Shown here: positions 57,101 through 64,000 of the stretch, in pieces
How positions within the stretch are numbered: the stretch's first letter is position 1
How the letters are laid out: the number at the start of each line of letters is the position of its first letter
Source of the DNA: Pieris napi
Taxonomy: Eukaryota > Arthropoda > Insecta > Lepidoptera > Pieridae
Direction: 5' to 3'
Length of the DNA stretch: 64,000 nucleotides
Assembly: GCF_905475465.1 (NCBI RefSeq)
Contig: NC_062244.1
Span: 7,886,501-7,950,500, forward strand
Position numbers and translations under genes: made by a program
The notes under the pieces: generated by a model
The model's input: only the letters and a program-made list of their open reading frames with translations
Told to the model about the DNA's origin: nothing
Databases searched by the model: none

Positions 57101-59005
57101 TAAGCCTATGAAATGCTGCTTAGTTTCGATACAGCAGTAATGTGCGTTTACTACATATAAAGGTGCAGCTCTAATATTCAGTAAATTAACCTGCGGTTAG
57201 TGCGTAACAAATGGTAGGCCCTTGCTTGTGTAACGTTAAATTGTTGTTACTAATTTAGTATTTAGACCAGTGCAGATAGCCTTTAAAATAAATAAAAAGT
57301 GAAAAAAATTACAGTAGGATGAAACCCATTAGAAAAGGAGGGGAATATGATCAAAATGAAAGGAAAAATAAATTACGGTCGATCTGAGGTCGGGAAGGGG
57401 TAGGGGGGGGAGTTTTAAGGGTAAAAAACGGTTTATCTCGATTTCCGGCAAAACTAAAAGTCCTATCGAAGAAAGTTAAATGGCAAAGTTGTAGGTAATA
57501 AAAAGATCTAAAACTTTTGTATTCACACATTTTTCACATAACCTCAAAATTTATGTGAAAAATTCAAAAAACCAAGTTTTTGGTTTTTAATTTTTATCTT
57601 TAACAAAAATATTTTTTTTTTAACGAAATTTGGTGAAAACTTACCTTTCTATGTCCCAAATACGCTGTAATTTATTTGATTAAAAATATTTATTTGTTCA
57701 CCTTATTTTGAATTAATATCGAAAAAACACCCTAATTTTCAATCGAAAATTCTGACGTCAAAATTTCAGCTTTTTTCAAAAAGTTGGTGTGCTTTCAGTT
57801 CATTGAAATCTCTACTTTCCTATGGTAAAAAAATATATATATATTACCATAGTAAATCTTCTCAGAAAACGCAAAAAATCGTATGCAGTAACGCCCAGAC
57901 CTGTCATCCCCTTCCCTACTTCTCTATGAATCTTCTTTAAATTATAATCAGATGCCTATTTATTACTATTTTAAGATAACTTATATATACCTGAGTGACC
58001 TAAAAAAAAATTTAGCCTTTAGATGGGCTAAAATTTTCGTATTTCATAGAGAAGTAAGGAAGGGGATGACAGGTCTGGGCGTTACTGCATTCGATTTTTT
58101 GCGTTTTCTGAGAAGATTTACTATGGTAATATATATATATTTTTTTACCATAGGAAAGTAGAGATTTCAATGAACTGAAAGCACACCAACTTTTTGAAAA
58201 AAACTGAAATTTTGACGTCAGAATTTTCGATTGAAAATTAGGGTGTTTTTTCGATATTAATTCAAAATAAGGTGAACAAATAAATATTTTTAATCAAATA
58301 AATTACAGCGTATTTGGGACATAGAAAGGTAAGTTTTCACCAAATTTCGTTAAAAAAAAATTATTTTTGTTAAAGATAAAAATTAAAAACCAAAAACTTG
58401 GTTTTTTGAATTTTTCACATAAATTTTGAGGTTATGTGAAAAATGTGTGAATACAAAAGTTTTAGATCTTTTTATTACCTACAACTTTGCCATTTAACTT
58501 TCTTCGATAGGACTTTTAGTTTTGCCGGAAATCGAGATAAACCGTTTTTTACCCTTAAAACTCCCCCCCCTACCCTTCCCGACCTCAGATCGACCGTAAT
58601 TTATTTTTCCTTTCATTTTGATCATATTCCCCTCCTTTTCTAATGGGTTTTATCCTACTGTAATTTTTTTTGGTTTCAAAAATTATCGGCACTGGTCTAA
58701 TTATGATTACAGCCCATGTGCGTGATTCGTTTCGCCTTTGTAGGCGTACTAAAAGTTCGTAACCAAGTTAGTTACAAGTTCGAATGAATGGCTTCTGACC
58801 CTGACGATAGTTGTACATTATTATTACATGTTATACGACAAGGTAACTAATATCTTGAATGATATTTTATTGGTAAGCTAATATGTAATTTGTTTCCAGG
58901 TCCAACGTCAAATGGCCCGTGAGTACGAGCAGCTGAAAGGGACTGTGGCCACTGTCCAGATGTTCCAGCATGAGGGAGATAAACCCATTACACCGCTCGG
59001 TGGAA
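41954..59005 (+). CDS. KATNA1: Katanin p60 catalytic subunit, 5' two exons (partial)
   Basis: Katanin p60 is an AAA ATPase that severs microtubules at spindle poles, cilia and neurites (known from the family). Only the N-terminal part is present: exon 1 encodes a MIT domain (VGEICENTKLAREMALMGNY, ALVYYEGTVQMI, then KWQL) and exon 2 encodes QRQMAREYEQLKGTVATVQM followed by the start of the low-complexity linker. The AAA domain must lie beyond 64,000. The start at 41,954 (MTIMAV) is preferred; ATGs at 41,939 and 41,963 are alternatives in the same frame. The intron between the exons is 16,769 bp and full of transposons. The orthologue could also be a p60-like paralogue; the visible part does not separate them fully. 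Confidence 0.85.
45391..45654. mobile_element. Harbinger-like MITE (264 bp)
   Basis: Ends GGGATCGTTCAAATATTACG and GGGAGCGTCTAAGTATTACG (reversed) are flanked by TAA on both sides. Same family as 30,383-30,876. Confidence 0.78.
46104..46457 (+). mobile_element. Non-autonomous Helitron, 5' end eroded
   Basis: It contains GAATTCTCAGGTCACAATGT and ends GTTTGCCGGGACAGCTAG, followed by T. The body resembles other lepidopteran Helitron copies with a GGCTTGACCGATTC motif. Confidence 0.65.
46914..47015 (-). mobile_element. SINE fragment
   Basis: On the minus strand it shares GAGGCTGATCACTGCTACTT and the ATGATCATGAAACAGATT-type body and GTAGCGCCACA end with the SINE at 12,208. Confidence 0.6.
48047..48195 (-). 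mobile_element. LINE ORF2 C-terminal/3' remnant
   Basis: On the minus strand it contains TTCAAGAAAAGAGCGTACCA and GCAACGCACTTGCGAGCCTT, then ACATCAGGTGAGCCTCCTGC and CCCATTACATAAAAAAA. Same family as 59,021 and 62,092. Confidence 0.65.
50346..51030. mobile_element. Non-autonomous hAT-like element (685 bp)
   Basis: Ends CATTGATATACAAAAAACCC and CATTGATATATAAAAAACCC (reversed) continue to a shared AAGATGCACA. An exact 8-bp duplication GTTTTCAT flanks it (50,338-50,345 and 51,031-51,038), as hAT transposons make. A second internal inverted repeat (TTTACAACTATTTAACAT near 50,612 and 50,710) suggests a composite interior. No transposase was recognised. Confidence 0.8.
51920..52610. mobile_element. 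PIF/Harbinger-like element with transposase N-terminal remnant (691 bp)
   Basis: The ends share CATCCACACGCT(G/T)GC in inverted orientation and are flanked by TAA on both sides. Subterminal regions are packed with GCAAACAGC/CCAAAC-type motifs. Near 52,056 a short frame reads MADDELVAAITFGLTYFYYK, and after a frame change WLMIKIHRNRTR, resembling a Harbinger transposase N terminus. The open frames on both strands at 52,286-52,634 are by-products of the repeat motifs. Confidence 0.7.
54318..54470 (+). mobile_element. LINE 3' end remnant
   Basis: GTTTCTTGCCCATTCTTCTC, then TTTTTGACGTTCAAAAGTGC and AAATAAATGATTTGACTTTG. It matches the minus-strand relic at 17,336-17,590. Confidence 0.6.
54601..54745 (-). 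mobile_element. SINE fragment
   Basis: On the minus strand it carries GTGAAGGAAAACATCGTCAG and the GAAATCTGAGACCTAGACCT end of the 12,208 family. Confidence 0.65.
54958..55242 (+). mobile_element. Full-length tRNA-derived SINE
   Basis: It begins AGAGCAGTGTTAGCCTAGTG with a B-box-like GGTTCGATCCCC and ends AAGGTCGTAATGCCACTG. The central AAGGCTGATCACATACTTGC block is intact. It is the most complete copy in the window. Confidence 0.78.
55643..56010. mobile_element. Short transposon, copy B (368 bp)
   Basis: Same length and orientation as copy A at 38,074-38,441, with one substitution (GGGTGTAAA against GGGAGTAAA). It is intronic in katanin. A clear target duplication was not seen. Confidence 0.8.
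56556..57003 (-). mobile_element. SINE interrupted by a MITE
   Basis: On the minus strand it starts AGAGCAGTGTAGACCTGGCT, has GGTTCGATTCCCGGC as a B-box-like block and the GAGGCTGATCACCTACTTGC core. It is interrupted at 56,586-56,770. The tail resumes as GACGTAAAAAGATTGTAGCG. Confidence 0.75.
56586..56770. mobile_element. 185-bp MITE inside the SINE
   Basis: Ends AGCGGGCCATAGACGGACCG are identical on both sides, and the inverted repeats extend about 49 bp (GTTGCAGTCAAGAC). The target duplication is not clear. Confidence 0.85.
57265..58697. mobile_element. Giant foldback element, ~665-bp arms, 112-nt loop
   Basis: The left arm (57,265-57,930) and right arm (58,043-58,697) are nearly perfect reverse complements. 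Outer ends are GACCAGTGC, flanked by TA. Each arm also holds a smaller palindrome (CTATGGTAA...TTACCATAG) around an AT run and a run of 8 G or C. No protein is encoded; the open frames inside are chance. Confidence 0.92.
58900..59005 (+). CDS. KATNA1: Katanin p60 exon 2
   Basis: It starts after TTTGTTTCCAG and encodes VQRQMAREYEQLKGTVATVQ and onward to PITPLGG plus one base. The donor is GTAAGT. A LINE fragment begins about 15 bp downstream of the donor. Confidence 0.8.
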
Positions 59006-59020
59006 GTAAGTACACTGAAG

Positions 59021-59180
59021 TATTTCCGAACCAGGGTCTTAGGGTCCTTCAAGAAAAAAGCGTACCAATTCTTGAAAGGCCGGCAACGCACTTGCGAGCC
59101 TTCTGGCAATGTGAGTATCCATGGACTGCGGCATCACTTAACATCAGGTGAGCCCGTTTGCTTCCCATTACATAAAAAAG
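59021..59180 (+). mobile_element. LINE ORF2 C-terminal/3' remnant beside katanin exon 2
   Basis: One frame reads AYQFLKGRQRTCEPSGNVSI then LTSGEPVC, ending CCCATTACATAAAAAA. It begins about 15 bp after the exon 2 donor. Confidence 0.7.
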
Positions 59181-60638
59181 TACAAAATAAAACGCTGAAT
59201 CACTTACACCAAAACGTTACAATCTGAAACTCCTTAGGTTGTTGAATTGACAAAAAAATTATGTTTAACCGTAAACAATTTAGTAATACGCGTTACGCTT
59301 TTACTATTTTTTTTTAACATTGGTACGTCCTTGGAAAATCAAACAGGTTTATACAGAAATATATATCGACCTTTACATATGTACGACGTGTACTAAAGAC
59401 TTTATGAAACATACATCTAATTGGTCTAAATTACTATGATTTGTTAATGCGATCGTTGTCTGTGTTTATTTTTATCCTCTTCAAAGGTCAAAGTCCTGAC
59501 GGTTATTGATGATGACGAACAGTTGTTCTGGAAAATGGCATTGAGTAACCACGGAACTCAATGGTAGAACCATTTTTCATAAATTTTTTAAAGAAATATT
59601 ATTTATCCTTGTGAAGTAAGGCTTAAAAATACTATATCGAATTTAGGATTATCAAAAGAAAAATAATATGTGAAAGTAAAATTATGTTTGGTATCACGTT
59701 TTTGGAAAGAAAAACATTATAATGACTTTAATCTAATTGATTTTGATTGTTGAGTAAATATCTGACGCATTATTTTATCGATTGATTTCGCAGTACTCGA
59801 CACGATAATTACTGTTTATGCATTGCTATTTTAATCTTGAAAATATGCATACTCCATACATGCTTTGGTTACAAGAAAAATAGTTTTTTAAATCCATTAA
59901 ACTTGTACAAAATCTCAGCCCATATGTAGTATTTGCCACAGTTTCCCCTCATTATTTTAATTTGCATTCATTTTTGCAACAAAGTGTTGAATGTATGAAA
60001 ATACGATTGGTATTTAGGTGGACTTGATGGAAAGACAAATGTTATTGTCTACTTTTGCGTTCATCCTTGGCCCCTTTAAATTCATCCTTTAACAGAACAA
60101 TAGTTTATCACTCCACCCATATAGGCGTGTGAAGTGCGACACCACAGTATAATTGATTCATTAATAAGAACAATTGGGCCTGATTCTTGGGACGTCATAA
60201 AACATTTTATACGTACAGCGAATTGCGGACAATGCATCTTAAATTACACCATTTCAATGTCTGGAGGTTCAGCGCATTTACAGTTTTCACTTCAGTGACT
60301 GATTATCTTCCAAGTAATGTAATTCACAAATGCTATGGGGATCACACATTGATGTGTTTGCATTGCCTTTACCTGATAGAAATATAATCTGAAATCGATT
60401 TTAGACACTTTCGAGCCAAGTAGCGTTCCGGGGAAAATTTAAAAGTCATCACTGTTGCAAATCTAATCTTAAGTGATCCCGCCAGCCACCACATGAAGAT
60501 CACATTTTTCATGTAAAATCTTCATGCCTTTATATGCCACGCTCTATATTTCAAATGTTTTTTTATGCACGTAATGTTTCGAAGGCTTATTATATTTTTT
60601 ATTTCAGTCAATATTTATTTTACTAGAGGACTTTAAAA

Positions 60639-60764
60639 TCTTAATATATATAAATTACGCGTTACGGTGTTTGTCCGCTATGGACTCAAATTACTTTACC
60701 GATTTCAATCAAATTTGCACACCGTGTGCAGTTTGATCTAATTTACAAGATAGGATAGCTTACA
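60639..60764 (+). mobile_element. Helitron 5' fragment
   Basis: Starts TCTTAATATATATAAATTAC like the element at 5,477-5,840 and is cut off by the next Helitron. Confidence 0.65.
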
Positions 60765-60985
60765 TCTTTATATATATAATTCTTCTGTGAGTGTGTATGT
60801 CACTGAACTTCTCTCAAACGACTGGACCGATTTTGATGAAATTTTTTGTGTGTGTTCAAGGGGATCTGGGAATGGTTTAGATTCATAAATCAGCCCGCCA
60901 GATGGCGCTGCAGTCGGTACTTTCATACTTTGCTTTACTAATCGCTTGAAATATTATGCAGGACAACGTCTGTCGGGTCCACTAG
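60765..60985 (+). mobile_element. Non-autonomous Helitron (221 bp)
   Basis: Starts TCTTTATATATATAATTCTT and ends TGTCGGGTCCACTAG. It is flanked by A and T. Confidence 0.7.
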
Positions 60986-60986
60986 T

Positions 60987-61110
60987 ATATATATAATTCT
61001 ACTGTACGTGTGCCTGTCACTGAACTCCTCTTAAACGGCTGGACCGATGTCAATGATTTTTTTTGTATGCGTTTGGGTGGAGCCCTGTGTGGTTTAGATT
61101 CACAATCACA
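60987..61110 (+). mobile_element. Helitron 5' fragment, tandem to the previous
   Basis: TATATATAATTCTACTGTAC and GTCACTGAACTCCTCTTAAA repeat the start of the preceding copy with divergence; the 3' end is missing. Confidence 0.6.
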
Positions 61111-62091
61111 CCGTTTAATATACGTATGTGAAAATCACTCTGTTTATGACTTATTAAGAGCCATAATTTTTGCTTTAAAAATTATGCTATTATGTTGAAA
61201 GGTGCGTGGAAATGTCAGTAAGGGACGAACTTTCCGTTTCGGTCACGACGTTGGTACAGTCGAGATCAGATAACCACTTTCCAATCTCGATCGTGCACCA
61301 CCTTGTACCGCGGCCTTATCTCAAATCTTATGCTACGTCCGCACTTGGTTAAGCGTAGGTTAAATAGGTTTAGTTTTGGTTTCCTATCTAAATAGAACCG
61401 AGATAGTCAGTTTGCTTCTATCTCATGTTTAGCTTCTAAATTCCAGTCCAGAAGAAGACAGTAAAACATACAAATACAAAGAATTGCCTACCTATCTATA
61501 TGTACATGTCTATTTCATGCTTTACTAAAGTTAACATACCTTGTAAAAAAAGTTGCACAGAAACCCAGAATCTTTCAAAAAAGGTTTTTTGTTCGACGTA
61601 AATTGATATCCACAAAAACCAAAATGCATTATTGTAAAGTTGATTTCTAATAGGTACCGTAATTCGAAAATGACTATACAATTTTGATTACATCCTTTTA
61701 TACACACCGTAAACGTTCACGACGTACAATTTCCGGTTCAGAAGATGTATTTTATAACGATCATAAAATAATAACCGTACCTAACTGATTTATACCTTTA
61801 AAAACATTAGGCGCGCACGCATCGTAATTGTCTTTGGTGATATTTCGATGTTTATTAGATCTTATCTACCTCTTGGTCAGTTATAAAAAGCTTTAACATA
61901 TTTGTAATACAGAAGAACCTCTGTAACTTGAACATCAAGGGAGATGCCAAAATATTCGAGTTTTTAGAGTTTTCGACTTATGGAATACGAAATTTCACCC
62001 GTATCACCTCGACGTCCGACGTTGCACAACTGAGCGTTTATTAAGGCTGTTTCTGCCGCACTACTTCTATGTGGAACCAATTCTACTTAGG

Positions 62092-62222
62092 GTCCTTCAA
62101 GAAAGGAGCTTACCAATTTTTAAAAGGCCGGCAACGCACTTGCGAGCCCTCTGCCAATATCAGTGTCTATGGGCGGGCGGTATCACTTAACATCGGACCC
62201 CTTGCCCCTTCATATAAAAAAT
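62092..62222 (+). mobile_element. LINE 3' remnant
   Basis: GGTCCTTCAAGAAAGGAGCT, then GGCCGGCAACGCACTTGCGA and TCACTTAACATCGGA. Same family as 59,021. Confidence 0.65.
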
Positions 62223-63514
62223 ATGAAGGATTTTGATTACACTTTGTCAAGTTAATTAAGATTTATTGTTACAAATTTTAAGTTATTATATTACAGTATA
62301 ATTAAGAAACAATAGTGGCTTTCATTGGAAAATCCTTAAAGTCTATAACTTATTTACGAACTAAAGACTTAATAAGTTTTTAATTATCAAGTTGTCAAGG
62401 TTGTCAAACAAAACATTGCTGTGTTCGTTTACGAGATTTCGTGTAATGGAAGTTTTAGGGTATGAAGGGAAGGGAACAAACTTAAGGGTTTTCACTCCGA
62501 GTTTTTTGGAGGCTTTCGATTTATCCAGGTACGGCTTAAAGATGTTCTACTGTAACATGTTAGAAAGGTTAATAATAAATGCATACTGCAATCAATCATT
62601 GTACACTTAATACACGTAAATTGAGCTTTCGCGATGACAGATTGCTAGGCATAATTGCCTACAGTCAAGTAAAAAAGGTAGTAATTTTAATTTGAAAACA
62701 AATGTTATTTCTCAAAGTTTAATGCTCTTAAGGACAACTCAATTGAACAATCGATGTTTTATTTAAACAACAATTAAAAACACACTCGAATGTAAGAGAA
62801 AAGGTATAAAAAGTGGCAATATATAGAATGTACAAGACAGACTTTTGTCGGTGTTTCATCTGGTTTTCCTGTTCTCAACATTCATCTGTTATACGCAGAA
62901 TTGGATGTAGCAGTAATTTGACAGTAAAAATACGTAATATTATTACTGTCATGGATTCACTGTCCGGATGTTTGTAAAGCTTTGTTTAAACTTTCACTGT
63001 ATTGTACTAAGAAGACGTTATATTTATAATTGACTCGAAAATAAAGTAATGTAGCAACATCGCTAATGATAGGCTCTGTTATCAGCCACCCAAGAATTTT
63101 GAAATTTATGAAGAAGCAAATAGGTTTCTGTTGCTCTGGTAAAATGTTTTTAAATCTCTTACAAAAGCCTCAGAAGTTACAATGTTTATTTAAAATTTGC
63201 CATGCTTAGAAAAAAGGTAATACGTCGTGAGTGTGGAGCTAGCATATACATACGGCATAGATACTTGGATAATGGCGCTGTTCTTTTGTTCTTGTTGTAC
63301 TATTGCGATATGGATAAAAGAACACGAATATCTAGGAGTAAGACATGAATCATGCATGTTTTGTTACCAAGGGTAGTACGTATAATGAACTTTGTCAGGT
63401 AGTCTGTCCTTCGCCTAGTATCTATTCAACAACGAATAGTAATTGCTACCATCCGTATTTGTTTTTATAAGATTTGGTTATACACTTTTACTCATCATAT
63501 TTCTTTTTTTTATA

Positions 63515-63645
63515 CTAGGGTTGCCTGGAAGAGATCGCTTGTGAGCGATTAGGCCGCCCGTTGCATACCTTATAATCTTTACGTGTTATGTTATTTGATT
63601 TTATATAAATGTAACGAAGTGTAAATAAATAAATTACTACTAAAA
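63515..63645 (+). mobile_element. LINE 3' UTR remnant
   Basis: CTAGGGTTGCCTGGAAGAGA and GCGATTAGGCCGCCCGTTGC, ending GAAGTGTAAATAAATAAATT. It matches the 3' UTR of the LINE at 37,820. Confidence 0.65.
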
Positions 63646-63777
63646 CTTTGTCAACTAAAAACGTTGACTTCCATAGAATTGTCTATGACGTAGCAATAAC
63701 TAGTTATTGGTATTTGGATATATTATAGAAATATTTCTATTGTAGGTTCTTAGTCGGTTAGGTATTGTTGGTTAGGG

Positions 63778-63865
63778 ACCTTAAAAAGCCGGCAACGCAC
63801 TCGCGAGCCCTTAACATCGATCATTTAACATCAGATGAGCCTCCTGCCCATTTTTGTCTTTCGCC
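63778..63865 (+). mobile_element. Short LINE 3' remnant
   Basis: GCCGGCAACGCACTCGCGAG then TAACATCAGATGAGCCTCCT; an internally deleted copy of the 59,021 family. Confidence 0.6.
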
Positions 63866-64000
63866 TTTTTGTACGTTTGTAGAAAAAACGACTCTAACCA
63901 TTGGAAAAAAGGTATTTAATAAAGTTTTATTATAATGCATTATCTAAATAATTTAAGTTTATTTAATTATCACAAAAAAAATATTTCTTCATAGTTAAAG

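Larger units (their letters stand above)
42131..58899 (+). other. Katanin p60 intron 1 (16.8 kb)
   Basis: Long stretches without recognisable features (42,131-45,390; 48,200-50,337; 52,620-54,310) are simple A+T-rich sequence. The rest carries the transposons listed separately. No other exon was recognised on either strand. Confidence 0.6.
59006..64000 (+). other. Katanin p60 intron 2 (continues beyond the window)
   Basis: No AAA-domain exon was recognised. It holds LINE and Helitron fragments listed separately; the rest is A+T-rich without recognisable features. Confidence 0.5.

Noticed and set aside
57952..58161. Open frames inside the foldback element
   Set aside because: They cross the loop and AT runs and have no likeness to any protein; the mirror-image arm gives unrelated frames.
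61200..61330. GC-richer stretch with a short inverted motif
   Set aside because: Considered as a katanin exon, but it shows no AAA-domain motif and no matching splice sites.

Overview
The window looks like nuclear DNA of a moth or butterfly (Lepidoptera). It is A+T-rich, its genes are split by many introns, and most of the rest is small transposons of types common in Lepidoptera: Helitrons with CTAG ends, PIF/Harbinger-like and hAT-like miniature elements (MITEs), tRNA-derived SINEs and LINE 3' ends. There are no bacterial-style operons, CRISPR arrays or rRNA genes.

Four genes are supported. (1) At the left edge, minus strand, is the 5' end of an unidentified gene whose predicted protein begins MAENGYGPTPAGHI; it runs off the window and probably starts near 3,890. 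(2) Medea, the co-Smad (SMAD4 orthologue), lies on the minus strand at 10,380-23,087. Thirteen coding exons join in frame into 761 codons with an MH1 domain, a proline/glutamine/methionine-rich linker and an MH2 domain. (3) TRAPPC10, a TRAPP II subunit, lies on the plus strand at 24,569-35,260. Sixteen coding exons join in frame into 1,192 codons. It is head-to-head with Medea across about 1.5 kb. (4) The katanin p60 microtubule-severing ATPase gene starts at about 41,954 on the plus strand. Its MIT-domain exon is followed by a 16.8-kb intron, a second exon at 58,900-59,005, and the rest lies beyond the window. The genes serve unrelated processes (TGF-beta/BMP signalling, Golgi trafficking, microtubule severing), so they are neighbours and not a functional cluster.

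Layout: 1-3,890 left gene with a Helitron in its intron; 3,891-10,379 intergenic with several MITEs and a LINE relic; 10,380-23,087 Medea, whose introns hold a 2.6-kb PIF/Harbinger transposon with a second Harbinger-like element inside it; 23,088-24,568 shared upstream region; 24,569-35,260 TRAPPC10, with one MITE sitting on a splice donor and another MITE nested in a MITE; 35,261-37,661 downstream region without recognisable genes; 37,662-41,214 three-level nest (MITE in LINE in TA-flanked DNA transposon); 41,215-64,000 katanin, whose introns hold a hAT-like element, Harbinger-like elements, SINEs, Helitrons and a 1.4-kb foldback element with arms of about 665 bp.

No new multi-gene system was found. 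The most unusual items are the MITE that supplies part of a TRAPPC10 splice donor, the giant foldback in the katanin intron, the twelve-unit heptapeptide repeat in the Medea linker, and the nested Harbinger elements. All homology statements come from recognition of the translated sequence; no database was searched.
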